Shown here piece after piece: positions 8,990 through 17,633 of a DNA stretch of 64,000 bases. How positions within the stretch are numbered: the stretch's first letter is position 1; each line of letters begins with the position of its first letter. Source of the DNA: Trinickia diaoshuihuensis (lineage in GTDB: Bacteria > Pseudomonadota > Gammaproteobacteria > Burkholderiales > Burkholderiaceae); assembly GCF_003390925.1 (NCBI RefSeq), contig NZ_QUBS01000090.1, positions 248,001 to 312,000 on the forward strand, given 5' to 3'. The position numbers and the translations under genes are program-made. The notes below the pieces were generated by a model, which saw nothing but the letters and a program-made list of their open reading frames with translations, searched no databases and was not told where the DNA came from.

Positions 8990-10258
8990 ATGGGCGATAT
9001 GCACGTGCTGGTGTTGGGTGGCGGCGTGACCGGACTTGCGACGGCCTGGTATCTGGCCGCCGACGGCCATCGCGTGACGATCGTCGAACGCAATGCCGGC
9101 GTGGCGCTTGAAAGCAGCTATGCCAACGGCGGCCAGCTTTCGTATTGCTACGTGGCGCCTCTCGCCGGCCCCGGCATACTCTCCAAGTTGCCGCGGTGGC
9201 TGACGCAAGCGCACTCGCCGGTGCGATTCCGTCCGCGCGCCGATATCGACCAATGGCGCTGGCTGCTGAAATTCGTTCGGGCATGCACGCAGGCACAAAG
9301 CGAACTGGCGACGCGCCGCCTTTTAAGGCTCTCGTTCCTCAGCCGCGAACTGATGCGGGACCTCGTAACCCGTGAGTCCTCCCTCTCGTTCGACTACAAG
9401 GCCGCTGGAAAACTGGTGGTGTATCGGAACGAGGAAAGCTTCGCTTCGGCGCGGCATCTCGTGGATCTGCAACGCGATCTCGGTTGCGAGCAACGGGTGT
9501 TATCGCCACGCGAATGCGCGGTCGTCGAGCCGTCCTTGAGCGCGCTAGCGCCGAAACTAGCAGGCGGCATTTTTACGCCGAGCGAAGAGACGGCGGACTG
9601 CTATAAGTTTTGCACCGCCTTGGCCGAATTGCTTGGCTCGCGCAACGTTCAATTCATGCTCGGCACCGAGGTGACCGCTTTGCGCGCCCGCACGTTGGGG
9701 CGAGCATCTCGCATCTCGGTGCATGCCGGCGGCCGGGAGATCGAGGCCGATCAAGTCGTCTTGTGCGCGGGTACGGCAAGCGCGGACTTGTTGAAGCCGC
9801 TTGGGCTTAGAATCCCGCTTTATCCGCTCAAGGGATATAGCTTGACCGCCCGAATCGGCGAACGCGGTGCGGCGCCGCGCGCGAGCGTCACGGATTTCGA
9901 TCGCAAGGTTGTCTATGCCCGCTTGGGCGATCGGCTTCGGATCGCCGGGATGGCCGACATCACCGGCCGCGATCCCAAGCCCGATCCGGCACGGATCGAA
10001 TCTCTGCGGGCGGAAGCCGCACAAGCGTTTCCCGAGGCTGCCGATTACGGCCTCGCGGACGCATGGTGCGGATTGCGGCCGGCAACGCCGACGAGTACCC
10101 CCATCATCGGCCCAACCGGCTTCGACAATCTCTGGCTGAACCTTGGGCAAGGCGCGCTCGGTTTCACGCTCGCTTTGGCGAGCGGTTTGCTCGTCAGCGA
10201 GCTTATCGGCGGACGAACGCCATCGGTGCCGCTCGACGGTTTCGGGCTGCCCGCCTAG
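8990..10258 (+). CDS. dadA: FAD-dependent D-amino-acid dehydrogenase (DadA-like)
   Basis: A 422-residue membrane-associated flavoprotein of the DAO family, expected to deaminate D-amino acids oxidatively and pass electrons to the quinone pool. The FAD dinucleotide motif VLGGGVTGLATAWYLA opens the protein, ESSYANGGQLSYCYV matches the DadA flavin/substrate loop, and the C-terminal WCGLRPATPTSTPIIG and LGQGALGFTLALASG segments are diagnostic. Starts at 8990 and 8999 are both possible. The amidase gene follows after 28 bases, so the two are probably co-transcribed. It works downstream of the deacylase. Confidence 0.92.
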   Translation: MGDMHVLVLGGGVTGLATAWYLAADGHRVTIVERNAGVALESSYANGGQLSYCYVAPLAGPGILSKLPRWLTQAHSPVRFRPRADIDQWRWLLKFVRACTQAQSELATRRLLRLSFLSRELMRDLVTRESSLSFDYKAAGKLVVYRNEESFASARHLVDLQRDLGCEQRVLSPRECAVVEPSLSALAPKLAGGIFTPSEETADCYKFCTALAELLGSRNVQFMLGTEVTALRARTLGRASRISVHAGGREIEADQVVLCAGTASADLLKPLGLRIPLYPLKGYSLTARIGERGAAPRASVTDFDRKVVYARLGDRLRIAGMADITGRDPKPDPARIESLRAEAAQAFPEAADYGLADAWCGLRPATPTSTPIIGPTGFDNLWLNLGQGALGFTLALASGLLVSELIGGRTPSVPLDGFGLPA

Positions 10259-10286
10259 CGCCCTCCGATTCCGATGAGGTGAGCGA

Positions 10287-12146
10287 ATGAATATTTCGCA
10301 AGAAACCCGTTACGACGTTACCGAGAAATCAGTGCAGCAACTCCATGCCGCGATGGCCTGCGGGGAGGTGACCGCTCGCCAACTCGTGCAAGGCTACATC
10401 GACAGAATCGAGGCATTCGACCGGAACGGCCCCAGGCTCAACTCTGTCGTCATGCTGAATCCGTCCGCCTTAGACGAAGCGGCGGCGCTCGACGTCGAGC
10501 GCTGCGAAAAGGGAATGCGCGGCCCACTGCATGGCATCCCCATTCTCATCAAGGACAACATCGACGTTGCGGGCCTGCCGACTTCCGGCGGCTCGTTGGC
10601 GTTTGCGAATCTCTATCCGCGCAGCGACGCTTTTCTCGTGGAAAAGCTGCGCTCCGCCGGCGCCATCGTGTTGGGAAAAACGACGCTGCACGAGTTAGCC
10701 GCCGGCGTAACGAACGTGTCGTCGTTGACGGGCTTTACACGCAATCCCTATGACCCGCGCCGGGTGCCCGGCGGTTCGAGCGGCGGCACGGCCGTTGCCG
10801 TTGCCGCGAGTTTCGCCGCGGTCGGCATCGGCAGCGATACCTGCGGTTCTCTGCGCCTTCCCGCGTCGTGCGAGTCGCTCTTTACGCTGCGGTTGTCGCG
10901 CGGTCTCGCAAGCCGCTCGGGCATGATGCCGCTGTCGCCCACCCAAGACATCGCGGGACCGCTCGCGCGAACCGTGGCCGATCTCGCCGTCACGCTCGAC
11001 GCCATGGTCGGCGAGGATCCCGCCGATGCTTCGACGATCGGCGCCCGGGCGCATATTCCCCGCTCCTATTTGGCAGGTATTCGCGCCGACGCACTCGCGG
11101 GGCTAAGGATCGGGGTCCTGCGCCAACTGTTCGGCGGCGCCGCCGATGAAGTCGAGGTATCGGATCTGATCCGTCAAGCGTTGCAGACGATGCAGGGCTT
11201 AGGCGCGCAGCTCGTCGAGATCGACATTCCCGAACTCGAGCCACTCATGCGGGCGAGCAATGTCATCGCACATGAGTTCCGCTTCGCCCTAGCCGGCTAT
11301 TTGCGCGGTTATCCCGCGTCCGCGATACGTTCGCTGGGCGATGTCATCGCCGCCGGTTTGCACCACGAGCAACTCGACACGGTGCTCAAAGCGAGAAACG
11401 CAATCTACGAGCCCGATAGCGACGCGTACAGGGAGGCCATCGCTCAGCAAGCGAAGCTGCGCGGGGTTGTGCAAGCCTGCATGGCGCGGCACCAGGTCGA
11501 CGTATTGGCCTATCCTGCCTTGCGTCGCAAGCCGACGTTGATCGGGGAAATCTTGCCGGCCGATAACAGTCAACTTGGGCCGGGCACCGGCTTGCCCTCC
11601 ATCGTGATGCCGGCCGGCTGGACGCGCGACGACCTGCCGGTGGGCATCGAACTGCTGGGTCGGCGCTACGCCGAGCAGGACTTGCTCAGCTACGCGAGCC
11701 ACTGGGAAGCGCAGGCATGGACGCGCGTGCCGCCCTACAGCACGCCTAGCCTGTCCTACCTCTCTTCATCGAACCGGACGGTCCGCGGCAGCATCAATCT
11801 GCGCGAGCGAAGCGGTGACGAAGAGGGGGTACGCGTCGACTATACGTTGGACACGTTGACGGCCGAACTGCGCTACGAGGCGTGCGCGAGCGCGGTCCTG
11901 GCGGACCGGTTGATCGCCGTGACCGCTCATGTCGGACAAGAACAGTTGGCCGGCCCCATGTTCGCCCACCTGCTTCTGCGGGGCGAACGCCGCAGATCCG
12001 GCACGCTCCCGCTCGCACCGCATCAACTCGCTCGGTGGGTCGGCGGCGAGGTCGCGCTGCGCCTCACGACGACGAACGGAACGCAAGAAGCCGTGCCTGT
12101 GTGCCTCGGAACCGAGACGAACCCGCGAGGCTCGAGGCATCCATAA
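10287..12146 (+). CDS. Amidase-signature enzyme with an unusual C-terminal domain
   Basis: A 619-residue amidase-signature hydrolase. The catalytic triad is visible: K89 in IPILIKDNID, cis-Ser S164 in GGSSGGTA and nucleophile S188 in GSDTCGSLRLPAS, with the K+75/S+24 spacing of fatty acid amide hydrolase. The catalytic domain ends near residue 480. The remaining 140 residues form a beta-rich domain (VRGSINLRERSG ... LARWVGGEVALRL) whose family I do not recognise. A GAGGTGAGC ribosome binding site precedes the ATG. Its place between DadA and the permease suggests it releases a D-amino acid or acyl group from an amide substrate. The exact substrate is unknown. Confidence 0.88.
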   Translation: MNISQETRYDVTEKSVQQLHAAMACGEVTARQLVQGYIDRIEAFDRNGPRLNSVVMLNPSALDEAAALDVERCEKGMRGPLHGIPILIKDNIDVAGLPTSGGSLAFANLYPRSDAFLVEKLRSAGAIVLGKTTLHELAAGVTNVSSLTGFTRNPYDPRRVPGGSSGGTAVAVAASFAAVGIGSDTCGSLRLPASCESLFTLRLSRGLASRSGMMPLSPTQDIAGPLARTVADLAVTLDAMVGEDPADASTIGARAHIPRSYLAGIRADALAGLRIGVLRQLFGGAADEVEVSDLIRQALQTMQGLGAQLVEIDIPELEPLMRASNVIAHEFRFALAGYLRGYPASAIRSLGDVIAAGLHHEQLDTVLKARNAIYEPDSDAYREAIAQQAKLRGVVQACMARHQVDVLAYPALRRKPTLIGEILPADNSQLGPGTGLPSIVMPAGWTRDDLPVGIELLGRRYAEQDLLSYASHWEAQAWTRVPPYSTPSLSYLSSSNRTVRGSINLRERSGDEEGVRVDYTLDTLTAELRYEACASAVLADRLIAVTAHVGQEQLAGPMFAHLLLRGERRRSGTLPLAPHQLARWVGGEVALRLTTTNGTQEAVPVCLGTETNPRGSRHP

Positions 12147-12157
12147 CATGCGTTTAT
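12143..12157. promoter_or_regulatory. Imperfect 15-bp dyad, candidate LysR operator (site 3)
   Basis: ATAACATGCGTTTAT overlaps the amidase stop codon and precedes the MFS gene. It is the third copy of the ATAAC-N5-(G/T)TTAT element in this cluster. Confidence 0.6.
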
Positions 12158-12269
12158 AGGCAATTGCCATATCGTCAATTGCTTGGACATATTGGCACGC
12201 GCACATTGAGAGCCTGGCGCCTGTCGAGATCGATCGGCAGGCCGACGAACTGGGCCAAGAGGAGTTGTC

Positions 12270-13511
12270 ATGGAGACATCGACATTGAGTACACAAAACT
12301 GGCGCAAGGCAGCGCTGATTGCCATCATCTTCGTTGCTTGGGTCGTCGCATACGCCGACCGGATCGTCATCGGGACGGCCGTGATTCCCATAGCCCACGA
12401 ATTTGGACTCAATGATCAAGAGCGCGGGTACGTTCTCGGCGCTTTCTACTTCACTTACGCATTCATGCAGCTTGGCGGCGGATGGCTCGCCGATCGCTAC
12501 GGCGCGAAGCGCGTGCTGACCGCCTGTATCGTGATGTGGTCCTTCTTCACCGCGTTGACGGGGATGTCTTGGTCGTTCGCCTCGCTCGTCATCATTCGAT
12601 TGCTGTTCGGGATCGGCGAGGGCGGCTTCGCGCCGGCCAATGCCGTCGCGATCGCGGAGAATTTTCAAAAGCACGAGCGTGGCCGCGTGCAATCGCTGAT
12701 GTCCAGTACCGTGTTTCTCGGCAACGCGGCGGGGTCGATTTTCGTCGCAGCCGTCATTGCGGCGTACGGTTGGCGTTGGACGTTTCCGGCATTGGGGGTA
12801 TGCGGCGTGATCGTCGCGGCGATGTTCGTCTTTATGCTCAAACCTCGGGAGTCGGTGCGCGGCGCCGGTGGAGCCGCTAAACACCGTTCGCAGTATCTGG
12901 ACTTACTGCGCAATCCCATGACATGGCGTGTGGGCCTAATCTGGTTCTGCAGCAGCACGCTGTTCCTCGGCCTCCAATCATGGATGCCCTCGTATTTGCT
13001 GAAGGTTCGAGGCATAGACATCCAACATGTCGGGATTGCATCGATGATCCCTTACATCGCCGCGTTCTTCGGCACTAACGCCGTCGGCCATGTGATCGAT
13101 AAAGCGGGCGCGCAGCGATCGAAACCGCTCATGGCGTGCGGCGCGCTACTGTGCGCCCTGTTCCTCGTTCTGATGATGACGACGTCCTCGCTCCCGCTGC
13201 TCGTGCTGTATTGGACGCTATGCATCTGCGCATTCACGATGGTCTACGCGACGGTTTTTACTGTTCCGCTCAAATATTTTCCGAATGACAAGGTCGGCAG
13301 TGCGACAGGGCTGATCAACTTCGGCGGTCAAATGGCCGGATTTATCGCACCGGTGATCATGGGGCATTTGATCGGGGCCTTCCATGGCTCATACGTCGGG
13401 GCCTTTTGGTATCTCGTGCTCTCGGCCGCGATCGCTTGCGTGGTCGCTTGCACGTTGAAGACGCCAAGTACGAATCAGGATTCGTCGCGGGTGGCGCTCG
13501 CCAACCCGTGA
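12270..13511 (+). CDS. MFS transporter, anion:cation symporter-like
   Basis: A 413-residue, 12-helix major facilitator. After the first helix it carries ADRIVIGTA, then GWLADRYGAKRVL, the loop 2-3 signature (GX3DRXGXR-like) of the family, and GIGEGGFAPANAVA, which is typical of the ACS sugar-acid/aromatic-acid branch (D-galactonate/glucarate/phthalate type). It starts at an ATG behind GAGGAG. It is separated from the amidase by 123 bases containing operator site 3, so it may have its own promoter. The likely role is uptake of the N-acyl-D-amino acid or a related anion. Confidence 0.9.
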   Translation: METSTLSTQNWRKAALIAIIFVAWVVAYADRIVIGTAVIPIAHEFGLNDQERGYVLGAFYFTYAFMQLGGGWLADRYGAKRVLTACIVMWSFFTALTGMSWSFASLVIIRLLFGIGEGGFAPANAVAIAENFQKHERGRVQSLMSSTVFLGNAAGSIFVAAVIAAYGWRWTFPALGVCGVIVAAMFVFMLKPRESVRGAGGAAKHRSQYLDLLRNPMTWRVGLIWFCSSTLFLGLQSWMPSYLLKVRGIDIQHVGIASMIPYIAAFFGTNAVGHVIDKAGAQRSKPLMACGALLCALFLVLMMTTSSLPLLVLYWTLCICAFTMVYATVFTVPLKYFPNDKVGSATGLINFGGQMAGFIAPVIMGHLIGAFHGSYVGAFWYLVLSAAIACVVACTLKTPSTNQDSSRVALANP

Positions 13512-13544
13512 TGTGAGCGGCCGGCAAGGGCGCGCGATCAGAAC

Positions 13545-13646
13545 GGCCAGACCCACGACTTGATGACCTTCGCCCGCGAGCCTATCCGACAAGGCGCGGC
13601 CGATCCCTTTGCTCGCACCCGTGATTAGAAACGTACGTTTGAACAT
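13545..13646 (-). pseudogene. 5' stub of a short-chain dehydrogenase gene
   Basis: The minus strand reads MFKRTFLITGASKGIGRAL and then a normal-looking GHQVVGLA, which is the start codon, first strand and TGxxxGIG cofactor motif of an SDR. After about 34 codons the resemblance stops and the frame runs into the MFS gene's 3' region. The stub lies just downstream of the HD gene on the same strand, so an HD-SDR operon was probably cut when the D-amino-acid cluster arrived or by a deletion. Confidence 0.7.
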
Positions 13647-13666
13647 CGAAAAAAATCCTGAAGTTT

Positions 13667-14362
13667 TTAAAAAGTCGTCACGTGCCGATGCGAATGCGGA
13701 TGGTCGACCCAAGGGGAACTCAAGATGATGCTGCATAGGTTGACCCTGGCGAAACTCGGGTCCTTATGCGCAAGAAAATCATCGTTGAAGGTGCCGAACG
13801 TCGTTCCGGGGCGATGTTTCGTGCCTTCATAGAAGGCGTCGATCATCCTGTCGGCGAACTGGGGGCCTCGCGGGTAGGCCTCGATCACGGCCTCGCGTTG
13901 CTCGTCCGTGAACTCGTCGAAGCCGCGTCCCGCCACATCCATGCCCGCTCCAGCTTGCAGCAGCGCGATCTCGCCGTGCATGTGCTCCGGAATGCCGGGC
14001 GTGGTGTGGAGCGCGACCGCGGTCCACACCTTCTCGATATCCGCTTCGTTTATGCGGTGGCTACGCAGAAAATCGCGCGCGGCGTTCGCGCCGTCCACCT
14101 CGAACCTCAGTTGACTTTCCCTATAGTCCGAGGTCAGGCCGATATCGTGGAACATGGCGGCAACGTATAGCAGCTCGGGATCGAAGGAGAGGTTCTTTCG
14201 TTTTCCAAGCAGCGATCCCCATAGGTACACGCGCGTGGAATGGTTGAACAGCAATGCGCTTTCGGTGTCGCGGATAAGCTGGGTCACCTCGCGGGTGAGC
14301 CGGCTATCGGGAATCACGACGCCGCACATTTCGCGGTTCATGACAGTGTTGTCTTGCTTCAT
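13667..14362 (-). CDS. HD-domain hydrolase, cyanamide-hydratase-like
   Basis: A 231-residue HD-superfamily protein with the metal ligands of the branch related to yeast cyanamide hydratase: HSTRVYLWG, the FHDIGL doublet, RFEVDGANAARDFL and the ALHTTPGIPEH histidines. Family members are Zn- or Fe-dependent hydratases or hydrolases; the true substrate is not known. The truncated SDR follows downstream on the same strand. A second, damaged copy lies at 15575-16025. Start at 14362; a second in-frame ATG 7 codons later (14341) is also possible. Confidence 0.85.
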   Translation of the reverse strand: MKQDNTVMNREMCGVVIPDSRLTREVTQLIRDTESALLFNHSTRVYLWGSLLGKRKNLSFDPELLYVAAMFHDIGLTSDYRESQLRFEVDGANAARDFLRSHRINEADIEKVWTAVALHTTPGIPEHMHGEIALLQAGAGMDVAGRGFDEFTDEQREAVIEAYPRGPQFADRMIDAFYEGTKHRPGTTFGTFNDDFLAHKDPSFARVNLCSIILSSPWVDHPHSHRHVTTF

Positions 14363-14624
14363 GGCGATACTCGGTCTGTAAAAGGCTGTGGTTCCGCCGG
14401 CGCCGATGGCCCGCGTGACAACCCGAAATTACGCCTGTCACGGGCCACGAAAAAGACCCAAGATCGGCAAATTCGACTGCACTATCGCCCTCCTTGGCGT
14501 GCGTTTGCCGACCGGTCAGCCCGCCAGGCGACCGATTCTTGGTACATCGAAAATGTTCATTCCTGGTTCTTTCGCGTGCCCCAGCGCTGTATCAAACTGC
14601 AGCAACAGTCAGGAGCCAATACCT

Positions 14625-15041
14625 ATGAACATTCGATCGATCGCCGGTTACGCTTGTATCGGTCTCGCCTTTGCCGCAGCCCTGCCCGCCGCGGCGCACG
14701 ACAACGCTGAAACCGTCACGCCGAATTTCGCGCACGCCATTCCCAACATTCCGGGCAAATCGTTGAAGGCTGTCGTTGTCGACTACGCCCCCGGCGCGGC
14801 ATCGCCGGCGCACACGCACGCCCCTTCGGCATTTATTTACGCGTACGTGCTCTCCGGCGAGATCGAATCGCAGGTGAACGATGGCCCCAAACGGATCTAC
14901 CACGCCGGCGAAAGCTTTTTCGAAGAGCCCGGCGCGGTTCACCGTGTCAGTCGCAATGCGAGCGAATCCGAACCGGCGAAGTTGCTGGCGGTATTCGTCG
15001 TCGACAGCAACGACAAGGTTTTAACCACGCCTCTTAAGTAA
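14625..15041 (+). CDS. Secreted cupin-domain protein
   Basis: A 138-residue protein with a cleavable signal peptide (residues 1-24, ending PAAA). A small cupin fold follows, with the metal-binding pattern SPAHTHAPSAFIYAYVLSGE and a second motif FFEEPGAVHRVSRN. The start at 14625 is chosen because AGGAG sits 10 bases upstream and the signal peptide begins there; longer upstream reading frames have no ribosome binding site. The AhpD-like gene follows after 21 bases, so the two form an operon. This pairing is common in quorum-quenching or oxidative-stress islands; the function here is unknown. Confidence 0.87.
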   Translation: MNIRSIAGYACIGLAFAAALPAAAHDNAETVTPNFAHAIPNIPGKSLKAVVVDYAPGAASPAHTHAPSAFIYAYVLSGEIESQVNDGPKRIYHAGESFFEEPGAVHRVSRNASESEPAKLLAVFVVDSNDKVLTTPLK

Positions 15042-15062
15042 ATCACCGCATTAAGGAGTCAC

Positions 15063-15521
15063 ATGATGAGCAACCGTCTCGACTACAACCAACTCGCGCC
15101 CGCCGGCGCGAAAGCGCTCGGCGGCGTGTACGGCTATGTCTCGCAAAGCGGACTGTCGCCGATCCTCGTCGATCTGGTCTATCTGCGCGTCTCGCAGATC
15201 AACAACTGCGCCTACTGCCTGGACATGCACACGCGCGACTTGCTGAAGAAGGGCGTGAAAATCGAAAAACTAGCGCTATTGCAGGCGTGGAGAGAGGCCG
15301 GCGGTCTGTTCGACGAACGAGAGCGCGCAGCGCTCGCCTGGGCGGAATCGGTAACGCTCGTGGCGCAAACCGGCGTGCCCGACGCTGCCTACGAGGCCGC
15401 TCGTGCGGCTTTCGAGGAGCGCGAGCTCGTCGATTTGACGATCGCAATCAGCCTGATGAACACCTATAACCGTATGGCGATCAGCTTCCGTAATACGCCG
15501 CAAGCCGTGTTGGAACGGTGA
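15063..15521 (+). CDS. Carboxymuconolactone decarboxylase-family (AhpD-like) protein
   Basis: A 152-residue all-helical CMD-family protein with the redox-active CxxC pair C49/C52 and H56 in the NNCAYCLDMHT motif. This motif marks the alkylhydroperoxidase-like branch, which reduces peroxides or transfers reducing equivalents through the vicinal cysteines. AAGGAG lies upstream of tandem ATG codons. It is co-directional with the secreted cupin and followed by the broken HD copy, suggesting the three once formed one stress operon. Confidence 0.92.
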   Translation: MMSNRLDYNQLAPAGAKALGGVYGYVSQSGLSPILVDLVYLRVSQINNCAYCLDMHTRDLLKKGVKIEKLALLQAWREAGGLFDERERAALAWAESVTLVAQTGVPDAAYEAARAAFEERELVDLTIAISLMNTYNRMAISFRNTPQAVLER

Positions 15522-15574
15522 ACCTATTGCACTGATTTCAGCGGTGCGGCCAGATGAATATTGGAGGATCCAAT

Positions 15575-16025
15575 ATGATCCACGATCGCAGGCACCAAGA
15601 TTCCCGATAGCGCGATGGCGCGCGCGGCCACCGAACTCATTCGCGACACGGAATCGGACCTGCTTTTTCACCACTCCACCCGAGTGTTTCTCTTCGGCGA
15701 GCCGACCGGTGGGCGCAAGCGGCTCAAGTACGACCCGGGGCTTCTTTATATCGGCGCGATGTTTTACGATATCGGATTGACCGAGCAATTCCACACGCCC
15801 CAGAATCGCTTCGAAGTCGACGGTGCGAATGCCGCGCGCCGTTTCCTCGAAGATCATCGCATTCCCGAAGACGATATCGACCTGGTTTGGGACGCCATTG
15901 CCTTGCATACCACGCCTGGTATTCCGCAGTTTGAGAAGCCGGTGGTTCAACTCATGACCGCTGGGGTGGAGAATCGATCACCCCACCGGCAGCCGAGCTT
16001 TTGTTGCGCGCGGAACGTTTCATAG
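15575..16025 (+). pseudogene. Broken second copy of the HD-domain hydrolase
   Basis: The frame from 15591 to about 15972 is clearly homologous to the intact HD protein at 13667-14362: KIPDS, ELIRDTESDLLFHHSTRV, RFEVDGANAARRFL and ALHTTPGIP are all shared. It is damaged in three ways. The natural start (ATG at 15575 behind GGAGG) is out of frame with the rest and hits a stop after 11 codons. The HD doublet reads YD (GAMFYDIGL) instead of HD. About 90 C-terminal residues are replaced by unrelated sequence. An ATG at 15615 could still give a 136-residue product, but without the HD His it should not bind metal normally. Confidence 0.8.
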
Positions 16026-16061
16026 CTAGGGTATTGGCTTCAACAATTCCGGGAGCGCTCG

Positions 16062-16700
16062 ATGACCGCATCCGCCGCCGTTTTCGCTATTCTCGTCGCG
16101 TTATGGCTAGGTGCCATGATTCCGGGACCGAGTTTCGTGCTGGTCGCGCGCAATGCAATTGGGCTTTCCCGTAGTGACGGACTGGCCACCGCCCTCGGGA
16201 TGGGGGTAGGCGGCATCTTTTTCGGCGGCGTTGCGCTCGCCGGGCTTTACACGCTGTTGCAGGCCGTCGAATGGCTCTATATCGGTTTAAAAATAGCGGG
16301 TGGCGCGTACCTGCTTTTTATCGCTTCAAAGATTTGGCGCGGAGCCGGGCATCCCATCACGGTCGATGACAGGCTCGCCACACTGACGGGCAGCACACGC
16401 AAATCGTTCTGGCTCGGTCTCACGACGCAACTGAGCAATCCGAAAACCGCCATTTGGTACGGCAGTATTTTTGCCGCACTGCTTCCTGCGCATCCACCGC
16501 TTTGGTGCTATTTCGTTCTGCCACCGCTCGTGTTTGCCGTGGAATGCGGGTGGTATACGATCGTCGCGCTATGTTTTTCCAGCAAGGGGCCCCGCGAAAT
16601 GTATCTCCGGGCGAAGAAATGGATCGACCGCATTGCCGCTGGCGCCATTTCCGTGCTCGGTGTGCGATTGATTCTCAATGGGTCCAAAGCCGGGATTTAA
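16062..16700 (+). CDS. LysE/RhtB-family amino-acid exporter
   Basis: A 212-residue inner-membrane protein with the six-helix hydropathy of LysE-type translocators. It has the family's opening GAMIPGPSFVLVARNA and the later GLTTQLSNPKTAIWYGSIFAA. Members export amino acids or derivatives such as homoserine lactones and threonine. It stands alone on the plus strand, convergent with the dehydratase gene. The substrate is unknown. Confidence 0.92.
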   Translation: MTASAAVFAILVALWLGAMIPGPSFVLVARNAIGLSRSDGLATALGMGVGGIFFGGVALAGLYTLLQAVEWLYIGLKIAGGAYLLFIASKIWRGAGHPITVDDRLATLTGSTRKSFWLGLTTQLSNPKTAIWYGSIFAALLPAHPPLWCYFVLPPLVFAVECGWYTIVALCFSSKGPREMYLRAKKWIDRIAAGAISVLGVRLILNGSKAGI

Positions 16701-16707
16701 CGCGGCT

Positions 16708-17633
16708 CTAAGCAAACGACGCCGGATCGGCATTGCCCCCACAGATCACCACGGCAACTTTCTCCCCCGGCGCGGGTAGGTAACCTCCCGACACCAGCGC
16801 CGCCAACGCCGTTGCGCCGCCCGGCTCGGAGACGAGCTTAAGCTTCCCCACAAAAGCCGTTGCGCCTGCCGGATTTGCTCGTCGGACACCAACACCGAAT
16901 CGCTGACGGCAGGCAGCAGCACCGAGAACGGCACGTCACCGATACGTTTACACCCGAGCGAATCCGCGGCAATGCCCCCGGTTTGCACATCGACGGGCAT
17001 GCGCGCCTGCAACGCGCGGTTGAGCGTTGGACATTCGGTCGGTTCGACGGCGACGATTCTTACGCGCCCGGCAAACCAGGCCGCAATACCGCCAATAAAT
17101 CCGCCGCCTCCCACGGAAACCAACACGGTGTCGACATCGGGCGCTTGCGCCTCGAGTTCGATCGCAATCGTTCCTTGCCCCGCCACCGTCGCGGCATCGT
17201 CGAACGCATGAACTTTGAGCGCCCCCGTTTCCGCGGCCCGCGCTTCGCTAGCGGCCAGTGCTTCGACATAGGTATCGCCCGCCACAACGATTTGCGCGTC
17301 GAGATCCGTCAGCATCTTGCGCTTGATTGCCGTAGCTAGGCTCGGCACGAAGATCTCGGCGCGAACGCCCAGTCTTTTAGCCGCGTAAGCGACTGCGATA
17401 CCGTGGTTTCCACCCGAGGCGGCGATGACACCCGCCGGGGGAAGCGGTGCGCTGAGCAGCCGATTGAACGCACCTCTGGGTTTGAAGGAGCCCGTGACCT
17501 GGAGAGACTCCAATTTGAGGAACATGTCGCCGGCAACGTCGAAGCAACCAGGTTCGAGCCGTATAACAGGCGTGGTGCGAATATAAGGCGCGATACGCTG
17601 CGCGGCCGCGCGAATGTCTTCTTGAGCAATCAT
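16708..17633 (-). pseudogene. Serine/threonine (or hydroxyaspartate) dehydratase, frameshifted near the C-terminus
   Basis: A fold-type II PLP enzyme: K51 in TGSFKPRGAFN forms the Schiff base, SGGNHGIAVAYAA binds phosphate and SVGGGGFIGG follows. It resembles serine racemase/threo-3-hydroxyaspartate dehydratase (about 320 residues). The frame breaks in the CCCC run at about 16846-16849 (plus strand): the open frame gives nonsense to 16746, while a single-base shift restores KLKLVSEPGGATALAALVSGG and ends properly at 16708 after VICGGNADP. It is either a true pseudogene or a one-base sequencing error. Its ATG overlaps the nitrilase stop (ATGA), so the two genes are translationally coupled. Confidence 0.82.
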
